Assembly (NCBI GenBank): GCA_900169235.1
Contig: FWCC01000090.1
Span: 1 to 64,000, forward strand
Reading direction: 5' to 3'
DNA from: Zarea fungicola
Taxonomy: Eukaryota > Ascomycota > Sordariomycetes > Hypocreales > Cordycipitaceae
Length of the DNA: 64,000 nucleotides
Below, piece after piece: positions 22,852-34,900 of this stretch (its first letter is position 1; each line of letters starts with the position of its first letter). A program made the position numbers and the translations under genes. The notes beneath the pieces were generated by a model. That model was not told the origin of the DNA. It saw only the letters and a program-made list of their open reading frames with translations, and ran no database searches.

Positions 22852-23384
22852 CCGTCTAATTGCTGCATATACCAGGAGCCAAAGAATCCCTGTCCAACCT
22901 GCAAAAACAGCCCACTTCCCCGGCTCCAGAACCAACAGGCACCCGTCTTGTGCCACCCTCATCTACCACCCGCTCGCTACCCCCTTCCCTCCTCCCAAAA
23001 CACTTTCTTGTTTGCTCACCAGTCTTGTACTACGTCTGGCTTCTTCCTCCCGCCTTTGTGCTACTCGACAAAAAATTTCCGACTGGGAACAGAAGCAGGG
23101 GAATACGACATGGTAAAGAAGCGTGGCCATTAAAAAAGTCACACGGGCCAGCCAGACAACTGTCAAGGCAACCTGCAGTGCCTTGCAACCAAATCACCGC
23201 GGTTTTCCACCACCTATTTATCTGCAGCTTCCCGCCCCAAGGACCATGATTCCGCAATCCTACTAGGCCAATTGGGATATCTCTCTACTCTCTACGCATC
23301 CCACTCACCTCTCCTCGTGTTTGCTCCTTGTCCTCTCTTGCTTCTCTTCTTTCAACTCCACCCTCCAACACTCTCCTGTCACTC

Positions 23385-24595
23385 ATGACATATCTTTACG
23401 AAACTCCGGATCCTAGTATACACGGTGTTCTCTTTCCTGACTTGGAGGAAAACTTTCAATTTGATTTTGGCATCTTCTTCATGGACGACATTCATCCACC
23501 AGAGACGCTCCGCCACCGGCCGGCGTTGCCTGACTCCTCCGACTACGGCTACGGCGTCTATTTTCTCGGCAAATGCCCCGAAGGTCGAGATGAGCGCCAT
23601 GATGCCCCCACGGACGAGCAGCGCTGTAGTGACGAGGCTGTCTTCCGCGTCGGCAGTCCCCAACGGATTGAGCGCAAGCCGTTTACTGCCCTGTATCAAG
23701 AGTACTGGCAGGATAACATGGACAATGAGGAAGAGCTCGAGTTTTCGAGTAAGTCAAAGGCCGTACGTCTGTACGCTGCGTATTTTTTACGCTACCCAAT
23801 TTCTTTTCTTCGCCATCTCTAACAAATGCAGGCAACTACCTCTTGTCCCGCGCCCCAGGTCGCCAAGTCCACCTCACCTGCCACCGCAGGCGCTGGGTCG
23901 TCTACAAAGAAGGACAGTACATTACTGCCAACGAGGCAGTCGCCTTGCGCAATGCCGGCAGACAAGGCCTACCGGTCCCCCGAGTATTCTGCCGTGAGAA
24001 GCTTTACGCTTCCTTTCAGGGGGACCAAGACATCTACAGCATCAAAATGAGCTTCATTCCCGGTCAACCCCTCACCAGAAGCTGGAACACACTCACCCAT
24101 GAGGAAAGAATCGATGTTTTTAACCAGGTCCGAAACATGTTGCTGCGCCTGACGATACCGGAGGAGGCCCCCAACTTTATTGGCAGCTGTGATGGGGAGG
24201 ATATTCGTGACAGCCGCATCTTGAACACTCACTTTGGGAAGATATGCAGGAATGAAAAGGAATTCAACCGCTACTTGGTCTCGACAATATCCGACGCACC
24301 CAGTTCAGTCCGCCGCGACTATGCTCGAAAACTCAATCAAAGGAGGCATCGCATCGTCTTTTGCCACGGCGATCTGTCTCCAGACAACATTATTGTCAAC
24401 AGCTATATGCGAGTTGTTGGCCTGCTGGATTGGGAGGACGCAGGCTACTACCCTGAGTGCTGGGAGAATATCAAGTTTTATTCCCGGCCGCCCATGGTTC
24501 CCGGCTGGCATGAGTACGGTCGCTATATTCTGCCCAACACATTTGAAGAAGAGGTGAATGATTTTCTCGAGGTGCAAAAGTACCAACTGCCCTAG
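23385..24595 (+). CDS. APH-fold phosphotransferase family protein
   Basis: The exons are 23385-23748 and 23832-24595, encoding 375 residues. The intron begins GTAAGTC and ends TGCAG after a CTAAC branch site. The C-terminal 250 residues have the aminoglycoside phosphotransferase/choline kinase-like fold (PF01636 type). Visible motifs are MSFIPGQPL in the hinge, the catalytic loop FCHGDLSPDNIIV with Asp302 and Asn307, and the metal-binding LLDWEDAGYYPECWE with Asp321. The N-terminal 120 residues are acidic and unlike the rest; they may be a lineage-specific extension. This family is greatly expanded in filamentous fungi and its substrates are mostly unknown, so an antibiotic-resistance role should not be assumed. 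The frame is open to a TTG at 23328, but ATG 23385 is the first ATG. Confidence 0.88.
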
Positions 24596-24842
24596 GCTCT
24601 CTACCATTCAGCTCGGAGCTGATGGTAGGGTAGTCAAGTGCAGAGTACAGTGGTATTGATAATGCCGTGTTTATTGTTTCATTAATATCTTTTTTTTTGT
24701 ACTTGCCGTGGACAACAGTGGGTGAGGAAAGGCTCACGGAGAGGACTTGGGGAGTCAATTTCGGCAAAGTACCATCGTCGAGTGGCCGTCATGTCGAAGT
24801 GGACAAACAGTAGCAGAATGAAGGAAAGTGGTTTTCTGACGG

Positions 24843-24880
24843 ATTGTGGCTCAACCAGATTGTTACCACTGAGCCACAAT
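24843..24880. repeat. Perfect 11-bp inverted repeat with 16-bp loop
   Basis: The arms ATTGTGGCTCA (24843-24853) and TGAGCCACAAT (24870-24880) are exactly complementary. It lies about 250 bp after the phosphotransferase stop codon and could form a hairpin in the 3' untranslated region. Confidence 0.75.
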
Positions 24881-27800
24881 TCGATGACAGTGAAACGAAT
24901 CATGATAATTTTATGTTGGACATGAATCAGCAAGTTGTTTTCTTGGAAGATGTTTGATTTCGGTATCAGGACTAATTGCCCTGCACCAATCTATGTACAA
25001 AAGAAGAAAAGTTTGTCATGTAGTTGGCTAGGAATGGGATATCTTTTCATTTGTAGATTATGAGTGCACTGTTTGTGTGTAGTTGCCTGTGAAGTGTGAA
25101 GCTGCGAGTTGGGCTGGCCTGCTCAGAATTGAGGACACAACATCCAGCCTTCAAGTCGTGCCACTGTATTGCCGTTGATCGGCATTCAGCCCCAAGTAGA
25201 TCAGTATATCAACATGATCTGAGAGTTGCATTTTTTTTGTCTCGATCGGAATTCACAGGGCCTGTCAGCAAATCAGCCCCCTCCACGATGAACCATGTCA
25301 AAAAAAATTGAAGTACCTTAGTGCTTATTATTCTTTCTAGGCGATCGGCACCGAGCATGGGGTCGTATCGGAAGGAGTGAGCTTATTTATTTTTATTTAT
25401 TTTGCATCTTATTTCTTACAGCTGGTGAGGTGCAGTGTTGGGTATTGTTAGCCGTGAAGCGAATGAAAGCGGGAGGGAGCGTTGCAACGTGACGATGATT
25501 GTGTGAATCATGCGGATAGCCTCAAAGACTGACAGCTTCATTACATGCACCGATCGGCGAAACGGGCCTCCCGTCCTCATCAGCACGATGAAATCCACCC
25601 TCGCTTACACGTGAATTCTCTCACAGAAAGCTCAGACCACACAAATTCTCAACCAAGCTCCCTTGGTGCTGTGATCTTCTTTCTTCTGGCTTCGTCTATA
25701 GGGTAGTGTGCAACATGGACCGTGCAAAAACTGAGTAATACGTCGTCAGCCGTTTCGCCTTTGTAAAAAGCATAAGCACTTGATTTAAGCTTTCTGTTTT
25801 TTAATTTTTAATTTTTTTGGGTAGAGGAAAGTTGTATTCCTAATTTGGCGTCTCGGCCTCCTTGCCATTTATGACTTGTCCCTGTGTCTTGTCCTGTTAC
25901 ATGACGGTGAGCGAGAGCCTGGGATATATCAGACTGGACAATCTTGGGGTACTTTTGCGCGACTAATCTATTTTTTTTTCTATTAACCACTTTTGTGTGT
26001 AGGATTCAACAAGACTTGAAGGGCCCCCTGTATATTTGCAACATGCGAAGGATCCGAGCTGAGAAGTAGAGTCAGGGACGCCCCCGGCTTCAGCTTCAGC
26101 CCAGGTCTCATTTTTGTGTGTCCTGTCGGGTTTTTCTCACTAGGGCAAAAGGAAAACAGGCAAACATGACTTTTTTTTTATAACGTGGCAAGATTCATCA
26201 CTATCTTCTATTTCAAGTAAATGTATACTTTACAAAGCTCGTTTATGGACACGCCCCCCTCCTTTCCCTTTTCCCCCATGCTGTGGCTTGCTCACATCGG
26301 GAGACCGGTGAGAGAAATGGTGCACACAGCGTAAAAGGTCGTGCGACCACCAGCAAGTTGTAAGAGTACAGCAGAAGGGATGCCTTTTTTTTTGCCAAGT
26401 GTTTTAGAAAGGCCCCAGAAGCTGTTGCTTGTAATCTTGGTGAGTTTGTGATTCTTATGGGCTATTATCCAGGAAATGTCCCAAATATGAAAAGAGCAAA
26501 TGCTTCACAGAGTATTGTGCTTGTTCGAATGGCATATATTTATTTCAAAATATTTCAGTTCTATTGATGGGATAAAATAATGGACCAAAGGATCTCATTT
26601 TTCAACCGTTTACCAAAAGAAAAGAAAAGAAAGAAACGCCACAACGGCAACGGTAAACCGATTGCAGGATCGAGCCGAAAATGCCGATGTTGGAGGGTCA
26701 GCAGACGCACTTTTTTTCTGGCTCCCCCCTTCTGGGCCGCCTGCGCGCATGTATAATATCACAATCACATCAACATGAGAAGTTCCTTCACATCATATCA
26801 AAAATTGCCGCATTTTGCGTCGCACAAGACGATATGCATGCATGCATGGTGTGCTTTCCGTCGCCTTTGTACACATCTGCGGTTCTGAACCAGACCCAAG
26901 AATCTGGAAAGAATATGGGCCATCGTCTTCCGTTTCCTATTCAGACACGTGAAAGGACAGCCTGTGCATATGCAAAGTGATGTGTCTCTTAAAAAAAAAC
27001 CACCACAGCCATCCGACATCGCCGGTCTGCTTTCTCAGCAGAGCCGCATCGATCCGCGCCACTAGTTGAGTCATGTTTGGGAATGTGCGTATTTGTAATA
27101 TCGGCACGTTCCTTTACAGCGTGCTTGGCTTTTGGCTTGGGAACGATCCCCGTCAAAACCATACGTCGGGTATAAGCATCTCCATGTAAACCAAACGCCA
27201 CCGACGGGCATGGCAAGTGCTCCTTGGTTGTGACGACAAATGCTGCATTAATAATTACTAAAAATGTCCGCGGCTTACGATCGGGGTCCCGATTTGTTTT
27301 CTTGGCTCACGGCATTGGGAGTGGATACGGCACACGTTTCCGTGTAACAAATACATGTTTCGAAATGGAGAGAGGCATCAGTAAACAATCACTCAAAGGG
27401 AGAAGGATTAGGCCCAAAGATGGTAGTAAAATAGACTGTTGTCAGGCCGTAAAATCTTTGCCTGACGGGAGTGAGACCGTAGTGGCTAACGCACCTGCGA
27501 CAAGGATACCGGGTATGGCTTCGTCTGCGAGCCTTTACTTGGCGTTGGGAGAGATAGGAGCCCGAAACAAGGCACAAGGACCGGTTTTCCAGCAAGTAAC
27601 GTTTACCGGGAGATTGGGAAGTGAGGCGTGCCACTAACAACAGCTTCGAGGCAAGGGCGTCCTGGATGGGCAGCAGTAAATCGCACTTTGATCTGCAATG
27701 CAAACTTTGCCAAGACCAAAGGGAAATCGCAAAGAAACAAGCCACTGCCAAGACGCCAGCGGTTTGGGGACAACCCTGTCAAACACTTGGCTCAGGACAG

Positions 27801-29273
27801 TCTTCTGGACACGGATGGGAATGAAGCTCTGCCGTGATTTAGTCCTTCATAAGAGACACACAGAGGAGTGTTGGACGGCTTGGCAGTTTGCTCCGTGGCT
27901 GGTGAGAATTATTAAGCTTGCTAATAGGCATCTTTTGGTGGTACGCCGGTGAGACAGACTTGCATAGGCGAGGTCGAGACCATTTAGGCCAGTTTCTCCC
28001 GCACAAGCAGTCTTGACTGCAAGAATCAGTGGATGGAATCAAAATACGATTCACTTCAGGTTGTATAGTTCATACTGTAATGGCATACAAATCCTGGATC
28101 TGCTGATTATTCAAAGAGAGCATACTGCTGGCACTGGAGACGATGCATGTCTGGGGAGTTTCTCAAGGGTGACACCAACGTCTGACACGCGACAATTGGA
28201 CCAAAGGGCTCAGAACAACAGAAAAGTACGAGGGTACCGGATTGGGCTTCCAAATCGAGTACAAGGCTCCGTGATGCGATGAAGCAGCGTCCAGTCTGAC
28301 TATGCGCACGAGCTTCGCGAGCTTCGTCGGACCTTGTTCGCGCCAAGAAGTCATGTAAAGCTGCGCTGCAACATTGGTGATGGAGTAGGCATTTACGAAA
28401 AGTTCCTAGACGAGAGAAGTGAGGAACCCAAGTCAGCTTAGATGATGATTCCAAGGGCTGTGCGTCTACTTTGACATGGTCCAAATGAGGACCTGCACAA
28501 AAAGGGTAACGTATGCGGAAAGTAAGCTATCCGTGTCTCTGCTTCGTACTGCGGCAGGATGGTTGCATGTCCAATTAAGAAACAACTTTAACTATGTGCC
28601 TAAATTAGACTGTATGAATCAAATAGATATGAGGCGTTCTCGCTTTATCCCTGTCAGGGGGACAAGACTTAATCAGGAGAAATGCGAGCAGTCAGCGTCG
28701 CAATAAAAGAAATACAGTCAATCTTGGCTCATTCAGATAAGAATGTACCGAGTACAAGAGGGAAATCAGCATCTTGCTAAAATGTCTTGCCAAGACAGTC
28801 AGGATCTTTGACGAGGGGGGCGTGTGGATCGTTCGCTATACTCTGTGTGAGGTCGCCAACCAAAGAAGAAGGGGGAAAATCGAGGAGCGAGTGGCCTAGG
28901 CTGTATGCTGTGCTGCCCAATTTGCCCTCGAAACGAACGAGGGACAAGATCATGACAGGGCATCGCAGTACCCAGTAATCAAGGGGACGAGGAGCGATCC
29001 GATGATGAGCTGTGCGAGGTCTAGCTGCTGACCCGTGGTGGGTTACTCCGAGGTTGCATGTTATGCTATTTTCTGTCGTCGCTGACTAGTTGGGGCCACA
29101 ATTTGCGGGTAGTTTAGTCGCAAAGAGTGTCATCTGCTTCTTTTGCCAGGACGGAGTGACTAATGAAGGCAGAACGATGATGATGAAGATGACAAGATGC
29201 CGACCCATGTTTGCTTGTGCCTGTCTGCATAGCCACTGAGGCGCATGTACCTGCGTTCTGGTGTTGGAGCTGT

Positions 29274-29298
29274 GGTGGCTTCGGTGGCTTCGGTGGCT
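29274..29298. repeat. GGTGGCTTC tandem repeat
   Basis: About 2.8 copies of a 9-bp unit, directly before a GGTACGTACC palindrome at 29301-29310. Confidence 0.8.
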
Positions 29299-32237
29299 GC
29301 GGTACGTACCGGGAGGCGGCAATTTCCCGGTTATTCTTGGAAACTTGCCAAGAAACGGACACCGAGGCTGGAACGGGGTGGTGATCGGGACGTACCGCAC
29401 GTACCACCTGTTAGCGTGCGTATAGGTCGGGGTACATCGGCCACCGCGTAGTTGATCATGGGATGGAATGTACCTTTTATGGAGCCGCAGTTGCAAGCAG
29501 AAGGTACGTACCGCTCACAATAGCCAGTACTTGTGTCAAAGCAACAACAACGACACCACCAAGCTACGCATCTCAAAAGTCATGACGAAGAGAAACGAAA
29601 TGAACGGGTTGTTCAAGGTCTTGCCAAGCATTGTCTAACCAGCTACAAATTACCGCCAAGACTTTCTGGCCTTGATGTAATTCCTTTCAGAGTCTCCTTA
29701 TCCCAACAGAGACATACAACAACACAGCCCTGCGAAGATCTTTTCTTGGCGACTCAAAAAACGTTTTTATTTTGGCAGTAAAAGCGACAGTGGTGTTGCT
29801 TGTTTTGCTTCTGTCTGAGACTTTTTATCCTTAATGCATTCAACTCTAAAATAAAATAGAATCTGTCTTGTTCACGGCAACGCTTGGAATTGGGGCTAGG
29901 TTACTTTCCAAGACAATGGTACCATGAATGTCTCGTCTCTTCTTGGTAAAAGGGTAGCTGGGCCGTGTCTCGATGCGACATGGGTTTCGGCAGTGCCCAG
30001 GCTCATCTTTAAGAATGCAGCAGCGAGCCCGCCAGCCTGTCTTTTTGCACGTGTAGTAAAGACAAGAAAATAGGTAACACTTGCGACTCTACAGCGTTGC
30101 ACCCACGACGGGCTGCGCCGTAGAATAAGGTAAGAAAAAGGGCTGTTGCAACTGCAACATCATTACAACACACTAGGCTCTATTTCGGAAGGTTCTTTTG
30201 TGCACGGCTTCTGTTGGAGCGCATAACTTGTTGCTGATACAACAGACTGTCACGACAAATTTTGCATTTACAGTTTGACGATACTGGGCCGCCCAGCTGT
30301 ATCCAATATCTGGAAGATAGGGTTTACCCTTAGTCTTGAAGTGATTTGCATGTAGACGGAGTGTAATAAGGAGGGCTTGTACCTGTACCTATTATCAGCC
30401 AACTGTCTGCTAGAAGACGAATGGAAAGACTAGAAGACTGCCTTTCGCTTAAAAACAAGACCAAGAAAAGTTAAAACCCCATCTTCAGGTCCAGAACTTT
30501 ACTTGTGTATCTGGCTGTTAGGTGTGGCTTTTCTTGCTGCACCACGCGATTGGTCTTGTAGATTGAGCTGTGAATAACTACGGTCGGTGTCTTGGGACAA
30601 CCAAAGAGAGCCGTGACTCGGCGCCGATGCGACATTCATAGATAACAAATGGAATAAATACATTTGGACAAAAAAATGACACTAAAATACGCACTAGATT
30701 ATTAACCGAGCCAAATTCACAGGCACAGAGATAGAGGTCAAACAAAGACGGATGACCCGTGGTCAAAGTCACTGGCAAAGACCTCAAGTTCCAGGCCCCC
30801 AAAAAAGACAACGTTGCAGTCTGTGCCTTGCAAGTAGCCTACTCACCGTCGGTTCGCTCTCTTCTTTCTTAATAGCCTCGCACATTCGGTACACCTTGTT
30901 CTTATTCCAGTCTTTTTTATTCAAACTATTAGTATACTGTATACAATAGATGCACATCATTTTGACGTAGCCGCCAGCACATGTCATGCGGGACAGCAAC
31001 CCCCACAGACTGCCCGATAAAATTAGTTTGCTTCAACCAAAAAAAGACTATCAAACGCCGCGTTTTGGCCGATCGGAAATGTGCGGTCATCAAAAAAATG
31101 GCATCTTGTCCAATAAAAGATCAAAGATGAAAGGGGTGGAGCGGGAGGGAGGTTAGATGCACTGTTGCCGTCGTAGCCGTACCCTTCCAATGAGAGCTGC
31201 GCAAGACCAAAGCAACAATAAAATAAAGAGTAATCGCGCGTGGTTAGCTGTTTTGGTCGCTTTTCTGCAGGCCTGGGGCAGTAATAGAAAAGTCAGATTC
31301 CCTCTAGTTAACTAGTGAGCGCCTCGCCGCTGTTGGCGCTGTAGAGGGCCCAAAGGATTCCCGGCTGCGGTTTGTTCCAGATGCTGTCGAGTAGCAACTA
31401 CATGCCTAGAGTTTTTGGCTTTCTCCCCCCCGTATTTAGTACAGATTGAAAGGCGAAGCGAGGTCCTCTTTTGATAATGATGGGCCCTCTGCTCTCTCCA
31501 AAACCAGACCAAGTGGCGCACTGTTTGGACAAGAGGGCGTCTTGGCAAATCTGGCAGTCTTTGCCTGCCGACACTTTCCTACTTTGCGAGGATACAGACT
31601 TCTGGTTCGCTCAGTTGGAGGGCAAAAGGTTTCCGACTAGAGCGGAATGGGCAAGGACCACGCCAAGTTACGCAGTCCTGTGCTCCGGAGACAAGCTATT
31701 CTTTCGTCACTGTGGCTTGAGAGTGCTATGGAGACCTGTCAAGGGCCAATGTAGGTACAATATATGTTTGGGCTGGCTGGAGAGGCGCCGAGTGGCGAGA
31801 GAGGCTTGGTCCTTCGCTAAGATAAACAAATACCTCCTTCATCACTTGTACTGCATGTCATTGGGTTCAGCATCGGACCATGGCGCATCATCCCCATGTT
31901 CACTTGTCTGGCATCGGGATCCCGTTTACGGTTAACAGCAAAGGCAGCCGCCCTGTACATTTAATTTACATTGTGCTAGTAGTTATTCATCAGCCTCATT
32001 GGCTGAGCGCCTCTTTATGGTCATGGAAATGATATGTGACGTTTTCCCCGTCTCTTCATCGCCAAACGAGTTTCTGTAATAGCGTTGTACAAGAAGACTA
32101 TGAATCGGGGCCGGACCGGTCGGAGATGGGTGACGCCCAGCAGCTAATAAAAAACAGACCAGGCAGAGTATAGTCTCATTTGTTGGGGGACCCCGTCATT
32201 CAGGAAAACGAGCAAGGAATACTAAGTAGTTGACATA

Positions 32238-32270
32238 TTTTTATTTATTTTATTTTATTTTATTCTTTTT
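32238..32270. repeat. ATTTT-type low-complexity run
   Basis: Repeats of ATTT and ATTTT units on the plus strand. Confidence 0.75.
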
Positions 32271-34900
32271 TACCACCGTATAAATTACACCTCCATACTG
32301 TAAATGACTTGCACATTCAAGTCATGCAGGCAGCCACAGGTTGCTACGGCTATCCCGGCAACGGCTGCACACTGCGTGACCGACAATATGTTTGGGATGG
32401 GCGAAATCTCCACGGAGAAAGTCAGCCAGCTGTAATATGTACACATGTTTTTGCGTCTATCTGCGTGATGTGGTGTGGCAATGTCCCGGAATCACGGGTG
32501 GCTGTCTGCGACATTTTTGGTGAGCGAGGAGCGTGCCGAACAAATGATGAGCTTTGTACTCCGTACGATGCGCTGTAATTTTTGGGGTAACAGTAACCAG
32601 TTAATGGAGAAGCTCTGATGGTGGGAGGGGACGCAACCTTGCAGGGAAGGCGTCTACTGTGCTGGGATCATCCAAGCTAGTTTGGTAAATTTCATGGAGG
32701 AGTGGGCATTCTGCTTGATCGATGAAGCTGAACCTCTGCCTTGTTGTTTCCCTGTGGTTGCCGCCTAGTCTGCTGTGGCTGTTATTTCTATGCAGGTGGT
32801 GGTGGGGAAAAAAGAGGCATTTATTAACATGGGGAGATTTGCGGCAGATGATTGAATGAGGGGTTCTCCAAGCTGGCAGATTGGGTGAATGAATCGGGAC
32901 GAGGAAGCGAAAGAATTTCACTTTCCTTATTTCTGCCTATCAGTAGCTGCAAGAGCAATCAGTGACCGCCATTCGTGATTGTGTTGACCAGGTGTCCTTC
33001 CAGAGTTAGTTCCTCCATTAGTTGCAGAAATTGCTCATGTGCTTTGCTTTGGTCATGTCAGAATCCGTATCTTCAACTCCGGAAATATCCCCTGACCGGA
33101 AACCTTGCCTCTCCTAGTACTAACGTTAACTAGTAATAGAGTAAGCACGCAACCGAAGATGACAAGGGGGTAGCAAAGGAAGCTGTCGGTTGGTCGGTTT
33201 GAAAAAGTTCCGAAGACCGACAAAGTTGGAGCACACAACGCCCGCCAAAAGAGGTTAACGCACCTTATTTAATATTGCATCGAAACAGTTTCATTACCAG
33301 TACAGGAACAAACCCTCTCTGACTAGCGCCGGGCCATTGCTCTCTTCGCTCACTCACCGCAGGTTGGTTTTTCGTTTTTATTGCGGAGCCCGTTGGTGAG
33401 GCGGAAAGCTGGAGTTGACCAGTAGACAGCGGGCATTTACATAGTGTACCTGTTTATACAAGTGGTAATAATAGCAAGGAATCCGCTTTCTCTCCACCCC
33501 AACGACGGCGCATGCATGAAAGCACAAGGCTGCCCCTCATTCAAGGGGCCAGGTGATGTGAAGGGAAAGAAGGGGCCAGGTGAGCTCTGAACATGGCAAG
33601 ACAAGCAACAAGCAATGACGCCATCTTCCCGTTCCTTTGGTAAGGATTGGTGTATTTTGAAGTGGTTGTGTTACGGTGGCTGGCGATGGAAGCGCAAATC
33701 CCGGTCAATCTCGTGTCGTCAGCATGTACGCAGCCAAAAGGCACACAGTCTGTGATTTTCTAGAAACAGCGGCGGGCGATCAGGCCCTGAACATTGTCTG
33801 TACTCGGTAGCATTATGAAATAAGCCTCAGACAGACATTCAGACATGGGTTCATTGGCATAGGTGGCCAGAAAATCAGAAATGCTACATGTCTCATCCAT
33901 GTGTAATGAAGGCGGGGGCTGCCCTTGTTTTAGTTGGAGGAGAGGGGACGACGAGCCAGGTGGTGGGCGGCGTTCCGTCCGAAAAGTCGTCTCCCTACTG
34001 GCACGGCGGACACGGGCTGTTATTAGGTGATTGATGATGATAATGCCAAGAGGACCTGAACCAAGGACGATTCCAATGCAGTTCCAAGACATATTTCTTA
34101 GGCTCTTGGCGAGTACGGGCGACTATGGCGATTAGTTGACTGGCGATCAAGCCCGGCAGAATGGAATAAAATAATAAAGCTGCACAAATGTTTGGAGAAG
34201 GACGAGCCCACGGATAGAGTTACTCGTTCCGGAAAGGTCGCTCGATGAGAGCTGCAGGAGAGCCTGTATGCAGGTTGGATGTACTTTGCCTGCATTAGCC
34301 GCTCAAGATTGTGCTGTACTGTACATTTCAGGGCGCCAATGCCCCAACAAGCCATGCGGCGTTTGACTTGGAGACTTGGAGTCTTACTGGTATTAAATAA
34401 GTTTAAATCAAAGCAAAATTCATGGGCGTGATGATGACAAGTAAATTGACATTGTGTTTTGCCACGCATACCTCTCTTGTTTTGTGCCAATTATTTGCAA
34501 AAAGAGGCCAGCAGGCGAATGGCGCAAACGTATATGCAGCCAAGACTTTTGTTCTCCAAAGCAGAACCCTCGTCCCTTTTTACCCCTACGATGGGCGTCT
34601 GCACGATGGTCCAGAGGTGGGACGTGAGCTGGCTGGAGGGCAAGACTTTTGCTTAAGAAGGATAAAAATTTCTTTGGCGGGCTTGGCAGAGCGACAGTGT
34701 GAGGACCGTTTGACGGATGACTCTGGTGACATTGATTTCGGCATTGACGATTTAACAAGCCACGGAATGTACTCCAACTCGGTCCCTGTATTCGATACAC
34801 GTTTGTCGTTGCTGGAGCTGGAGAAGGCAGGACATCGGGAAAGGAGGCTAGCTGACAGGCGGCGTCGATACGGAGCATCATCACCCTGGTCAGGGCTCTA

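Larger units (their letters stand above)
22128..23384. other. Pyrimidine-rich leader upstream of the phosphotransferase gene
   Basis: The plus strand is strongly biased to C and T up to the ATG at 23385, as in many fungal core promoters and 5' leaders. It includes ATGCTCC repeats (22128-22174) and an AC microsatellite (22836-22851). A 201-codon frame at 22528-23133 reads Ser/Pro/His-rich low-complexity sequence and I consider it non-coding. Confidence 0.45.
24596..34900. other. Ten-kilobase gene-poor interval
   Basis: No reading frame here shows a known domain, and the longest ones overlap each other on opposite strands. The region holds an inverted repeat (24843-24880), GGTGGCTTC and GGTACGTACC repeats (29.3-29.5 kb), ATTTT runs (32.2 kb) and one TACTCCGTA (32557). 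Fast-evolving small genes or non-coding RNAs could be missed. Confidence 0.4.

Noticed and set aside
22528..23133. 201-codon plus-strand frame before the phosphotransferase gene
   Set aside because: The translation follows the C/T bias of the DNA (Ser, Pro, Leu, His) and has no domain. It is better explained as leader sequence.
27224..27637. 137-codon plus-strand frame in the gene-poor interval
   Set aside because: It starts at a non-ATG codon, shows no motif and has an equally long frame on the opposite strand.
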